Of a DNA stretch of 64,000 bases, positions 1 through 12,429 are shown piece after piece. Location: assembly GCA_030737875.1 (NCBI GenBank), contig CM060912.1:461222310-461286309 (forward strand), in the 5' to 3' direction. The notes under the pieces are model-generated. The model was given only the letters and a program-made list of their open reading frames with translations. It ran no database searches and was not told where the DNA came from. The DNA is from Allium sativum. Lineage: Eukaryota; Streptophyta; Magnoliopsida; Asparagales; Amaryllidaceae. Numbering within the stretch: the stretch's first letter is position 1; every line of letters starts with the position of its first letter. Made by a program: the position numbers and the translations under genes.

Positions 1-2760
1 AAGACGATGAAAAACAAAAGAAAAATATTTTCAATCAAAATATGGTAAAAAAATTACTTTAAAATACCATTGCATACCGATTCAAACTGCGTTTCTACGA
101 ATAATAATATATTTTAATATCACTTTGGAATAAGATGCCTTGTTTCACTTCAAACTCTCTTTCTTTATTGATTCATGGTTTTTTTTAAATCATAGATATG
201 CGATTCCAAGTGCAAAAAAGTACTCGGTATCAATATAGATGCAAAAGCCTAATAAGAACAGTACAACACAAACTATCATATATGAAAAAATAGTAACGAT
301 AAGGACACGGGATTTGTATTTATATACTGTATATCTTAAAGCTCATGTAAGCATATTATCAGAATAATTGTATAATATTATGCTTTCTAATTTTGATTTT
401 CGGTTCCATCTCTAGCCAACCCCAACTTGTTTGGGATTAATGATTGAATTGTTTGTTTATTTTGTTTATGCTTTCTATTTGAAAATAGTTTGGTAAGAAA
501 CAAAAAGCTCTGGCAGATAATTGATTTTGAGTTATAATTCAATAAATATTGTAAAACAAATTTCAAGTTTGAGCATTACCCGATGCTAAATTTTAGTTTC
601 ATAATGTTCAATGTGTTCATATGTCAAAGTATTTGACACAATTTCATATATTCCACTTAAGTCTAAATTTTTATATTAATTGTTGAAATAGGGCAATACC
701 TTCGTATATCAATTTAAATCGTAAAGGAACATATTCTGAGGTGTGTGCTATCTTTTATGAAATGAACTTATATAAGGATCATTCAAGGAAGTGTTTAAAA
801 AAGGCAGTTAAGACTGTGATACCGGTCAGTTGTGGGGAAAGAAGACCAAATCTGAAATTCATATAACGATAAACTACCTAAACTATGTGCAGAAATAAAC
901 ATCACCTAAATTAATAGAAAATACATTTCCAAATTGAAAACAAATTAAGTAGGTTGTACCTAATTAAGAGTTAAACCAGCTCATTCAAGAAAAAATATAA
1001 TATCTTGTATTATAGTAAAACAATATAAATTGTAATTTCATAAAAGCATATAGCAAAAAAAAGAAACATATATTAGTTAAAAGCAGCATATTGAAATTAA
1101 TGGTCAGAATTACCTAGCGCAAAAACTACTGAAGTCAAAGGTGGAAATATAGAACACTATTTATAACACATGTATAGTTCGACGTGTTGATAAATTAGCA
1201 AATAAAGGTAGTAAGATTATATTGTATGTTATATAAATAACAATGTTGGGTAATGGGTAGTTCTCTTAATGCATAAACATACAAAATTAGACAAACAACA
1301 ATAGCAGCAACATTTTAGATATTGTGTATTATTTCTAAATCAATCAAATGAAATAGGAAAACAATGCTATTATTATAAGAACAATTATGTTCATAGTCCT
1401 TAAAAGAAGTACAACCTACATTTATACGTAATGCTTAGTAAAAAGTTAAGGAGACAACATTATAGAAATATCAATAAATCACCTAAATTAGGAATTGATT
1501 TACTAAACAAAATTGAAATCCATCAAAAAAATATCTAAAGAAAAAGGAAACAAACCAAATTCAGGGAATTATGATGGAAACAATGAGAATTTTTGAACAA
1601 AATTTTCTTATATCCTTGGTATAAAGACTGGTATATGACTGTAATGGTATATAATAAATACTATAAATTGTAGATGGGGTGTGTGTATATATATAGAATC
1701 AATACTTTCCTATGAACTGACATATATTCGACTAAACTACTGATACTTTTCATTATTAACAGAAATGGATGAAGTCAATTCAATCAGCAAATGTAGTAAT
1801 GACAATTTCTTGTAATAAAAATTAATATTCCTTCATTTAAGGGTAATCATTCTAGTACTCTTAGTAATTTTTGTAATATCACATATAAGCAACATTATAA
1901 ATATTGAGAAAATCAACTTAGTCAATCAATTATGCATAGTCATTTTAGTTGCATATGGATTGATGCAATGTATGCTTTGTTAATAAGTAATCATTAGAAA
2001 AATCAGGGATGAAAATAATCTCTTCTTAAAATTGTAATCATAAGAGAAATCAGGGAATAAAATTGATGAATCAATAGTGAAGCACCATATATAACTTGCA
2101 TATCAAATGAAACAAAAAGTTCCAAGTGAGCAAGTAATCTTATGTACACAGTATTAATTATTCTAAGAGATAATTTTTAAAATTTTGATCAATGCTATAT
2201 AATAAACACTCTGACTTGTTGATCAATCTCATCAATAACCTATGAATAGATAAATCAAATTTGGAGTGAAGAGACCGACCAAAACCAATCCTGCATTGTT
2301 TTCTTTATACCAGAAGCACGATTAAAATTCCAAAAATTAATTACGAAAAATATATATACATAATCCAGATAATATACTAAAAAATATCTTACAGCCCAAT
2401 ACTCACCTTTTATACTGAAAGCAAATTGTTCTAAATTTATTGTAGAGTAAGTCATTGATAGGTTTCTTTGGAAGGATAACCGCCATAACATAGAAATAGC
2501 GTGAACAAAAGAAAACCAAGCAACTTTCAAGTAATAGCACATCAAATAACTACATTTTTGAATTCCTTGTTGATCACACACAAAAAGAAAAAAATTACCA
2601 TCAAGCAAGCTACAATTTATCACTGCATATGAAGAACAATTAAAGAAATATCACATTATAGGATTGTGAACTAAAAATTAGTATCGTCTACCAAAAAAAG
2701 TCGATCTCTGTATTCACTTTCAAAATTACCATTAACATTTCCATTGTAAAAGTTGAACAA
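1..2760. other. AT-rich intergenic DNA, no gene seen
   Basis: About 2.7 kb of AT-rich sequence with stops in all frames. The only longer open frame (2255-2623, minus) has no recognisable motif and a composition expected of random AT-rich DNA. I see no RNA gene, and no inverted repeats until the element that starts at 2769. A short SINE-like tail is listed separately. Confidence 0.6.
411..452 (+). repeat. Possible SINE tail fragment
   Basis: The words CCAACCCCAACTTGTTTGGG followed by a TTGTTTG-like tail resemble the 3' end of widespread plant tRNA-derived SINEs. Only about 40 bp match from memory. No upstream A/B box promoter could be recognised, so this is a weak call. Confidence 0.3.
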
Positions 2761-2768
2761 TAAAAATT

Positions 2769-3379
2769 GGGGATTGTTAAAGCGACTCCACTTTTGGTTA
2801 AGGGGAGGACAAAATTTAAATTATTGTTCAATTGTTAAGGGGGAGGATCAAAAAAATTAGCCCTCCCTTAAACATTTAATTAAAAATTTCAATATTAACC
2901 CCATAATCTTATTTAATGTAAACTTTAAAAGTTAAACCCTAAATAATGAGCATAATTTAATGAAATAAAAAATGGAATATAGTTAACATAATGGAGACAT
3001 AAGAAAGTTGTGTGGGCGATCAAAAGATATCAGATCAGGTAAGTTAATGAATATCATTTTGGAATTCGATGGTTCCATTTAAAATACTTAAATATTCATG
3101 AACAAATCTGATCGAGTATGTATAATTGGAACATTAATTGAGATGCAGATGTTTTTGTGCCTTGGAAATGATAAGAAATTATATTCGTGCGTATGAAAAT
3201 TAGCGCAAAATATAAAAAGAACGATAGTGAATTGGATGTTGTGACAAGGGGCAGTTTAGTCCATGTTTTTTCTAAAATAAAAAAAACCAACCCCTCCCTT
3301 AACAATTTTTTTTTAAAAGTAGAGTCCCCTTAAAATTGTCGTGCCCTTAACCAAAAGTGGAGTTCCTTTAACAATCCCC
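2769..3379. mobile_element. Non-autonomous TIR DNA transposon (MITE-like), 611 bp
   Basis: The ends form terminal inverted repeats of about 48 bp with a few mismatches. The left begins GGGGATTGTTAAAG and the right, reverse-complemented, begins GGGGATTGTTAAAG; both continue with CTCCACTTTTGGTTAAGG after a short mismatch. An exact 8-bp direct repeat TAAAAATT flanks it (2761-2768 and 3380-3387), a target-site duplication. Inside each end lies a second inverted pair based on TTGTTAAGGG. No transposase is encoded; the 69-residue minus-strand frame at 3096-3305 is probably incidental. An 8-bp duplication suits hAT and the long TIR suits a Mutator-like element, so the superfamily is open. Confidence 0.85.
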
Positions 3380-3812
3380 TAAAAATTAAGCAATTAAATT
3401 CATAACAAAATTAACATATACGGTTGTATAACTGCTTTGACTTAAATTTTGGAAGTGATGCATAGGAGACACAAAAGAACTTAAATACTCAATTTGTTTC
3501 AATTTCAAAAGAACGTCCGATCAAATGACGAAATAAAAGCGGGCGACGCTGTTGGTTGGTTTTATTGATTAGGTTTTGCGATGATGAGGCGGCCAGCGAT
3601 GGTGGCGAAGGACAATCGAGGTGGTGAAGACGATTGTCCGTCATTTTGGCACAGATTCATAGTTAAGAAGCTGGCGGTGATGGTAGAAGGGGATGATAAT
3701 TGCGAAAGACTGAAGAAGGTAGAAATTAGGAGAAATAGCATTATTTAGGAATCAGACGATGAGTGATGCCGGACAAAACAATAAATTCATGAAAAGCGTG
3801 GCCTAAAACTGT

Positions 3813-4376
3813 TTTTGAATAGAAATGTTTTATTTCTTGATTGATTGAATAAATACTTGTGTTCCAAAATTGTAATACTTCTATGTTTATTGTAGAATAA
3901 AATAAATGCATTGTTTTGGCCATATAAGGAATGCAATATTCTACCAAAATTATATTAATTAACAACCAAATTTTTTTAAAATTGAACGCATTTACATGAA
4001 CCATAATTATCATGATTTCATGAGATTTTTTTTATAATAATAATTGAATTTCAATTTTTAATGAAATAGTACATATAATGTAGGTAAATATTAATCAATT
4101 GCTTAATCAGCTTCATTTAGTAAAAGGAATAAATGGATTTTGAATAGAAAGGCTTTTTTCTTGATTGATTGAATAAGAACTTGTGACCCAAAATTGTAAT
4201 AGTTCTATGTTGATTGTAGGATAAAATAAATGCATTATTTTTGCCATATAAGGAATGTAATATCCTACCAAAATTATATTAATTAATGACCAAAAATATT
4301 TAAAATTGAACGCATTTACATGAACCATAATTATCATGATTTCATGAGATTTTTTTAAATAATAATTGAATTTCAA
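3813..4376. repeat. Direct duplication of a ~240-bp segment, 325-bp period
   Basis: The segment at about 3813-4054 recurs at about 4138-4376. Both copies run from TTTGAATAGAAA through TTCTTGATTGATTGAATAA to the shared end AATAATAATTGAATTTCAA, with scattered substitutions. The two minus-strand peptides in this region are the same sequence in duplicate, which explains their similarity without implying a gene. Confidence 0.85.
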
Positions 4377-4377
4377 G

Positions 4378-5180
4378 GGCATTTTGGGTATTTCATGGTC
4401 GGACCATGACTCCAAGAAAATTAATAGTGGGAATTACTAGATAGATGGATAGATAGATTTGACTATTTCTAGTCTGAAATTACGGTGAGATAGGGGAGAG
4501 TACCAAAAAAGATTAGTAGGATATTTGAGTAATAACTATTTGAAAGGCAATAAACTATATTAACACAGCCAAAAATAGTGAGTAATATATACGTTCAAAT
4601 TATTTATGAAAAGTTACATGCAAAGTTTTAGGGAATTTATATATGAAATTTTGCTAAAAGATTAAATTTAATATATTATTCTGTGAATAAATCCAGAAGT
4701 GAAGAGGAATCCAAACATTCCAAACATTGAACATTATCTCAATTTGAGAACAATTAATGTCAGGCCTCACCTACTTAGGTCTAATACCAAATAAGTATTC
4801 AAAACTAAGCCTATTTTATATACTCAATGCAATGAATCTATACGTGAATTTAATGGAAATGTCCCAATTTAATGAGAATGCGAAAGAAAATTTGTCAAAC
4901 TTTTAAAATTAGGAGAAGGAAAATTAAAATTTGTTATATTGCTAACATAGATATCTTTCTCGTGATCTTCATCAACATTAATTTTGCCCAAATTTATGCA
5001 AGTATCATGACCATTTAATGCTTCTATTTGTTGCAAATGATAATTAAAATATTGTACAAGCAAAATAAGGCAACCATAAATGAAAATAAATCAATCATTT
5101 ATATAGAGAGGGTAATTTGGGAATTTTACGGTCGGACCAAATAAAGATTAGTGGGAATTATTATATAGAAGATAGATTAT
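4378..5180. repeat. Paired ~70-bp repeats with GGTCGGACC core
   Basis: Sequences at about 4380-4450 and 5107-5180 share the order TTTGGG, GGTCGGACCA, then TTAGTGGGAATTA and a GATAGAT-rich tail. The left copy has the perfect palindrome CATGGTCGGACCATG. They may be ends of one unrecognised element or two copies of a short one. No target duplication could be fixed. Confidence 0.45.
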
Positions 5181-5591
5181 CATGATGTTGAGTGTCAGCG
5201 ATATATAAGTTACATTTGATTTGAAAACAATGTGTAGATTCTAAGTTAAATAAATTCTGGCAATATACATGTGTATATCTTTTGCTATTGTCTTTAATAC
5301 TTTTCCTTTCTATTCAAAGTGTAACGATCATTAATTAATTAAATTTCAAATGTCAAATGTGAACTGTTTCTTTGAATTTTGAAAAGAAATAAATAATTAT
5401 CTAATCAATGCACCAATTCCCTAAATGTTGTTTATTTCAGCTAAATCTAGTAAATAGAAACTTTTTTTAAAATAAATATATGCATGGAATCTTGTAAATG
5501 ACATATGTTGAATTAGGGTAATAAGTGTAACATTTATCATGGTAAATTTTAGTAATACAGATATGTATTTTAGCATGTTGGTTGCAGTAAA

Positions 5592-6527
5592 TAGGGGTGG
5601 CCATTTCCTTTTCTTATACAAACTTGTTATTTAACATGCATGTCTATTTTAGATTTCATATTGGTATGCAACTATGCATGTGATATTTAACATGCTATTT
5701 CATATCAGGTCATATTGGTATTATGGTATATGCACGTGATTTCAGGCAATCAAACACTTATGTTATATTTGTGGTTTGGACTTCGGACAAGGGGACTCGC
5801 TTTCAGATTTCAGCTAATATGAGCCAGAGGTGAGGACCACTGCATAGGTGGAATCACTGGAATATGTATCATTGTATCTATCCTATCTGAATTCTGAACT
5901 GTGTCAATTATGTTAATGTGTAACTCAGTGTCAAATGTAATATGTAATCAGTCCGTGTGAGGCAAATTGTGTAGTATCAATATGTATTTGAACTTGATGT
6001 AGACTATAGAGAGTAGTTGATCTGATAGTGGTAAGTGGGTAGTGACCGACGTGTATGATTGTTTGTTTCAGGTTTTAACTGTTAGTGTTAAATATCACAT
6101 AGCAATCATGTTAGTAACTTTGCTGCATGTCTTTGTTTCAGCTGTGGATGATATTACTTGTTAGTAACTTGTTTGTACCTACCTGAGTTTTGAGGCTATG
6201 AGTCTGAGCTATATCTTTATGTTCCTAAAATTGCTTGATATGTCAGTTTTTACTTTTTATGGTGGATGGAGAAGTTTATTCATGGTTAACCGTCCGATTT
6301 AAACGGTTAACCATTCGATTTAAATGGTTAACCGCTGAACAATTAACCGTTTAAATCGAACGGTTAACCATTTGAATCGGACGGTTAACCATGAATAAAT
6401 ATATTCAGCTCGGTCGAATATAGGTACTGACAATTAACCGAAATTCGGTTAACCGAACCGACCAAATTAAGCGGTTAGCCGAAAAAATTAACCGATCTGT
6501 CCAGTTAACCAACCGCGCCCACCCTTA
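5592..6527. mobile_element. hAT-like non-autonomous transposon, ~936 bp
   Basis: The left end TAGGGGTGGCCA and the right end, reverse-complemented as TAAGGGTGGGCG, resemble the short CAGGGGTGG-type inverted repeats of plant hAT elements. The flanks share GCAGTA (5584-5591 GCAGTAAA, 6528-6535 GCAGTAGT), an 8-bp duplication with two changes. The right part carries TTAACCGAACCG-type repeats often seen next to hAT ends. No transposase frame exists. Confidence 0.5.
6275..6398. repeat. Large imperfect palindrome (60-bp arms, 4-bp spacer)
   Basis: Arms at 6275-6334 and 6339-6398 are reverse complements with few mismatches. They are built from four GGTTAACC-type words alternating with CGATTTAAA-type words. 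The spacer is CTGA. It lies inside the hAT-like element, just before its right end, and could fold as a cruciform or RNA hairpin. Confidence 0.85.
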
Positions 6528-7000
6528 GCAGTAGTAATAATATGTTTATTTAATTGGAAATTCGTACCTATTGTCTGTATATCGTAGTTTCAAAAATATA
6601 TTTGAATTAGTATAATTAGAAAACAACCTTTTTGAAACGACCCGCAAATCCGTGCTATCGGAGTTGACTAAATACAACACATGTCCAACCCAAATAACAC
6701 AGAAATACGACTCATTATTAGAAAGAAGTTAGAGGATGAGAAATAGAAAGAAAGAAATATTAGAATAGAAGAAAACGAAGATCACAACTCACAGCGGAAC
6801 GAATAAAATATATTATATAACATAAGTTTTGAAATACAGAGCTGTTTTGTACATACTTACATACCATCATCAGAGTACACATAACATTTGATTCAGCGGA
6901 AGTAACTCTAAATAACTAACGTTGAAGCCTCCTTCTTCAAGCTCCTCCAAGTGTATCTGTAAAAGCCTGAAACACTTGACTGCCCGTACAAATTTGGGCA

Positions 7001-7039
7001 CCCAAGAGTTTAGGAAAACAAAACAAAATAAACTCTGGG
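7001..7039. repeat. Stem-loop CCCAAGAGTTTA / TAAACTCTGGG in A LTR
   Basis: Eleven pairs with one bulged A enclose an A-rich loop. The second LTR has it at 13889-13927. A matching hairpin with ACCCAGAGT arms is in the E LTRs (49224-49259, 56485-56520) and G (61539-61574), although the surrounding LTR sequences are otherwise unlike. Confidence 0.7.
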
Positions 7040-9169
7040 TCAGTCAGGGGACTGGTGTGAGTAAACTCCAACCAATTGTTTAACTTTAAAAATCCTTTCA
7101 AAAGAAAAGGTAATAGTAAGACCAGCCCACACATAAACACGGACGGTTTTTACCTTACTATAACCCAAAACACTTTGATACGAAAATCCAGTGATATTAT
7201 AATAATGTCTACATCAAGTAAATAACCAAATAGCAGAACGCTTGCATCTCACGCTCCACATATATAATACAAAATCAAAAACCGCATGGCGCTTATCGGA
7301 GATTGGATTTCCAACATGACAAGGTATGGAACCACCTTCCGACTGTGTATCTCTAGAGAGGAATACACTGGGTTCAACAAGAACATCTTGTAACCCGGCC
7401 CACACATGACCGACCACTCATTTCGCTTGAGTGTATCGAATGTATATCACCAACGGTTGGACTCAAACCACCGTTTCCCGAATGGGCAGAATCGATAGAT
7501 TTAGAAACAAAAGGAATTTCTCTAGATAGGTGATTATACACCCTAATGGGTGCGACCCACATAGCCATGCTGCCTGCCCGATTTTTGTCCTTTCCCGGTT
7601 GTTGAGGTCTGAGGCTATGCATACTTACCATTCATTGATAGCACAATCACTTTGAATGCCACATCGTCAGATCCGTTAATCACTAGTTGAGTTTGCACAA
7701 ATATTCTGGATATTATGCTAAGGGATAAATCCGTTGCAACCATATATATTCATACAGACCAACCCATTTGATCATTGGAAATACTCTGTCAGACATTCGT
7801 CCATTTACGTTCGTTCTGGGATTGAACGAAACCGAAGGCACTATTTCTATTTAATAGAAAAGCCCTTGCACTTCACTCCGTCTTCAATATATTCAGCATA
7901 CTTGGTTCGCAACGCTTATGCCGATACGGAGTGGTTCTTTGGATAATAATCCAACCGATCTCTCCATATTGACAACGATGGTCAAAACTTCGATAGTCTG
8001 TGATTTAACTATCGAATAAAACAAGTGTTCATCCAAACATATCAAACAAATCACTGGGCTCTTTAATTAATATTTCATTAATTAAATCTCTTTTCCATTT
8101 CCTTAACAATATTTGTTTACCAAATATTTCAATAATCAATCTTGGCCCTTTACGCTATTTTTGATTTCGTTTCCTTATCGAATTCTATATATCGATATAT
8201 AGATTTCTAATTGTCAAATTTCTTAAAAATATTCTAACTTCTTAAATTCCCGGAAAAATTCGCCATAACCTCCCCTGTATCGGGAGCATCGGGAAATTTC
8301 AAATAGCATCCCGGTATCTTCCTCGATCAAAAAGAAAAAGGAAAAGCCAAGCGGCTTGCCGTTACGGCGCATAAAATCTCATATATGAATTAAACATGTA
8401 CCTTTTTGTCGAGCATTACGTTTATAAACTCCATATACCTCATCCCATACCTGTCTAACACCTGTTCACCTGTTTTTAATTCAATTCAATACCACCTAAT
8501 CGTTGAATTCAGTTTCGCCCATTTATTCTTTAATTAATCATTTCGCCTATTTCACTTCTTTGTTGAACATACATGTTCAAACAAAATATTTAACTCGTTC
8601 ATAACCAAATTGAATTTCAATTTCAATTCTAGTTTTCCTTTCCGATTTCGAAGATAAATTTTCAAATCGAATTCACTTATTCAAAGCCCAATATTAATTC
8701 AAAATCTCATTAACTAATTACTATTCGAATTAGTTAATTCTATTCAATAATCAAAAATCTGATTCCTGTTTCAAAAATCATATTCATTTACACAACTTGA
8801 ATTCGCATATATTTCACAACTCGGCTCTGGAATTTCCTAAATAGAAACTTCGGATTTTCTTGCTTAAAATCCTTTTATAATATTAAATAAACCATAATGG
8901 TTTTAAAACGATTCTGGCGCTGCTTTTCTGAAAATTTGATTTTGACATAACTCAAAATCTATACGACGAAATTCAGAATTTTCTCTTTCATTTGAAAACT
9001 ATTATCAAACCGGTCCTGACGTTTCTTGTTTCCAAGAATTTCGACTTCAATTGAGTCCTGTATATTTAATTGAAGTTCGAATCGCCAATTTACGAACTGC
9101 AGCGCTGCGGCGAGTTCGTTTTAATTATATTTATATATATATATATATAAACCTTTTTAAACTTCTTTA

Positions 9170-10200
9170 AAATAAATTCAACTCTATTTAACTCAATTTG
9201 AATTCTTTGATTCAAATTCCAATCTCACTTTGAATTCCATATTCAAATTTCAATCCCTTTCTATTTGATATTCAAATTCAATACTTAAATTTCTATTTGA
9301 ATTCCCTATATTCAAATTCAATACTTGAATTCATTTGAATTCTTTTATTCAAACTCTATTTTTAAATTCCATTTTAACTTCTACATTCCCAATTCTATAT
9401 TTGAAATTCCTTAGTTTAAAACTCATTTGAATTCCATATTCAAACCCCATAGATCAAATCCTATTTAAATTCAATTTGAATCTCTTACATTCAAATTTCA
9501 TTTTCCATTTGAATTCTAATATTCAAATTCGTTTCCAGCCCCATTTGAATTTCTAATATTCAAATTCCTTATCACCATTTGAATTTCTAATATTCAAATT
9601 CATTAACACCATTTGAATTTCTAATATTCAAATTCTTTTGAATTCCCTTGAATTCAAATCCCATTTCAAAACCCTTTGGATTTCCTATTTGAAATCCTAT
9701 TTGAAATTCCATTTCCCATTTCTACTTTGAAATCCTATTTTCAAAGTTTATTTCAAATTCTATTTTGAAATCTCATATTCAAATTTCTACTTGAATTTCT
9801 ATATTCAATTCCATTCAAATTCAATACTCGAATTTCTATTTCAAGTCTCAATTCAAATCTCATATTTAATTTCCATTCAAATTCTCTATTCAAATTTCAT
9901 ATTTCAATTCTTCTTTGAAATACTATATTTCAAATTCTATTTAATTCTTCTTTGAAATTCTATATTTCAAATTCTATTTTGAAATTCTACATTCAAATCT
10001 CTATTTGAATTTCTTTCTTCGAATTCCTTTGAATTCAAATTTTATTTTAATTTCTTGAATTCAAATTCTATTTTTCATTCTAATCTCGTCTATTCAAATT
10101 CTATTTGAACTTCTACTTGAATTTCTAATATTCAATCTCCTTTTTTCTTTTCAAATATTTAAACTCTCTTTTAAAATTCAAATGTTACACTCAAATTTCA
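9170..10200. repeat. Low-complexity array of TTTGAATT/AATTCAAA words (3' LTR of A)
   Basis: About 1 kb composed almost wholly of short TTTGAATTY and RATTCAAAT words in alternating orientation, so that it is full of small palindromes. A clear tandem subset at about 9510-9635 repeats a ~30-bp unit with core TTTGAATTTCTAATATTCAA. It begins next to an AT-dinucleotide run near 9130. No coding potential. Confidence 0.8.
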
Positions 10201-12429
10201 TTTGAGTTATATATTTAAAAATTCCATTTCACATCCTATTTTGAAATTTCATTTCAAATCCCAATTTCACGCTTATATTTCCATTTCTGAATTATCAAAT
10301 GATAATTCTTTTCACTTCATTTATAACTTCGTTATTAAAGAACTATTTATAACTTCGTTTAAAAAGAAACTACTTGTTTTATTTTTCAAAACAAGTTTAT
10401 ATTTTTATTTCCATTTAAAATTCAAATTCTATTTAAAAATAGAATCTTTCCTTTTTAAATCTCACATCTCCTTTTAATTGGCCCAGTGATATTTAAACAC
10501 ACAAAGCAACGAATTGTTTATTTTTCTAACACATCATATATAACCATATATATGCAAACAAATAAACAAACAGATAATATATTTTTGAGGAATCCAGTTG
10601 GATTCCTCCAACCTGTTTTCCTGCATCCACAGATGTTAGCACATAAATAATACCCATTCTGCTTCGTGGCAGAATATCGCGGTATAGAAGGTCATCCACT
10701 AATCATAGCGTGGGGCGTATAGGGTAATCATCCGCTATGAACTGCGGGCATCCGCTAATGAGACTGCGGGAATCCAACCAATCAATCAACCCAATATATA
10801 TATATATATAGCCTAAATAACTAATATATATAAAGCAAGCAGAAATCATTCACACAAGCAACAGACAATTATTTTTAATGAAATAAAAATAATTCTAAAG
10901 GTGAGTGAGATTTACTCACCTGGATTCTCATTCGCCGAATATCCGATTAAAATTTCCTTGTCTCGACTACGCATCTACTTCGTCTCAAATGAATTTATCA
11001 CCTATAATTTATTTAATTTATTTTAATGATTGATCAATTATTAATTTAAATTAACTAAAATAAATAACTTTCTAGGGATTTTAAATAAATATGTATACCT
11101 TATAAATTTTTCATATCACTCGACTAATCGATGAACAATGCCTCGAACAACTCCTGAATACTTCGATCATCTCCACCAACTACCATCAGCCCATTACGGC
11201 ATTTCATCAACCATTTTACAGACAACTTCCTTCCCCAAATATATCAGCACACGAATTAGCCCTCATCGACACAGTTGAACTCTCCCCTTTTGACAACGCC
11301 CCTTTATCGCCGTCAAAATCCCTTATCCCCGACATCACAGTCATGAACCTCATCAACGAAACCGCGACATTGACTTGGCCTCGACCACCCTACACTGCAA
11401 CATTCGCTGTAGCTGCAAGCGTTACCCGAATCAGATCCAGCCTCTTCTGAAACCGCGGTCACCAAACCCCTCAATCGCTCCCTTCCAGGATAGTCAAAAC
11501 CCACCTGAGACCCTACTGCTCTTAATCGCGACATCACCTTCTCGTCGCTCACTTCCAGTTGTTGAGCTCGACCCCCCCCCCCCCACGAAATCATATAGTG
11601 AATCGCGATTTCCAATTGATCGAAGGATTCGGATCCCTGCCCAGAAGAAAGGAAATGGATATGAGGGCTTGATCTTGATTTTCAGAAATTGGAATCCGAA
11701 GTGATGAGCTCGATTTATTGAGGAATTCAGATTTCCGATTGAAAGAAAAATAAATGAAGAGGGCTCGAGGATTTTCTGGTTAGAGAACGTAGGCTTGGCT
11801 CATTTATATAGTTGCAAAAGGGAAAACAGGGAGTACGCATCATTAATTCTTCTGTCTTCCTGATATCAAAGTTGGGAGGCCATTTTTTCTGCTCGAGAAA
11901 ACTTAGGTCTGCTTGATTTAGAATTTTAGGGTGGCGCTCGTGAAAGTAGGAAGAGGTCAGCTGATGTATTTGATTTTCTTATATATAATAATTCAAAAAT
12001 ATTTTGTGGTTCTTAACTCACACATCCAGAACCACTATTTTACGTAACTATCGACATTTATCTGTTATAACGTTATTCTAAACTCAATGGAATAAATTCT
12101 AAAATTTAACTCGACTGAATAAAATAGATAACAAATTAAATTAACAATTTAAATTAAATTCGATTTAAAATATAAATCGATCTCAAACCATTAAATTCAC
12201 CGAAAATAAATTATTATCATTTTTTTTTTCGTTCATGTTCAAACAGAACTGACACTGATTATTTGAATTGTTTTGATTCTGTTTTTAACTTCGATTTCAA
12301 TTATATTTTGGTCTCGTATTTCGATTGTTTGATCGATAACCAAATAAAATACCATTTATATTATAAATTTACTATTTAAACCCATACTAAATATTTAAAA
12401 TAAATCGACCAAAAATCTGGGTCGTTACA

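Larger units (their letters stand above)
3388..5583. other. Intergenic, repeat-containing, no gene seen
   Basis: AT-rich DNA. A less AT-rich patch at about 3540-3720 could be a remnant of a transcribed region but has no usable reading frame. Two repeat structures are listed separately (3813-4376 and 4378-5180). The short frames at 3741-4013 and 4113-4415 are two copies of the same repeat, not genes. Confidence 0.55.
6633..12429 (-). repeat. Element A, 3' LTR (5,797 bp)
   Basis: Downstream LTR in element orientation, next to the purine tract. From its 5' end (12429) it holds about 620 bp of probable U3, a TATA box (11801-11810), a CpG-richer stretch (about 11150-11700), hairpins, a 1-kb low-complexity array (9170-10200) and a CCCAGAGTTTA stem-loop (7001-7039). 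Short open frames (7374-7631, 11313-11615, 11375-11704 and others) recur in the other LTR only because the LTRs are nearly identical. None has a recognisable domain. Confidence 0.93.

Noticed and set aside
2255..2623. 122-residue minus-strand frame with hydrophobic stretches
   Set aside because: Phe/Tyr/Ile-rich composition expected from AT-rich DNA. It has no start context or motif, and no neighbouring exon.
4380..4450. Helitron 3' end (palindrome followed by CTAG)
   Set aside because: The hairpin is about 27 nt from CTAG rather than the usual 10-12, and no TC-type 5' end could be matched.
7374..7631. 85-residue minus-strand frame present twice (also 14262-14519), as if a conserved gene
   Set aside because: The two copies lie in the two LTRs of element A, which are nearly identical throughout, including non-coding parts. 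Identity therefore gives no evidence of coding.
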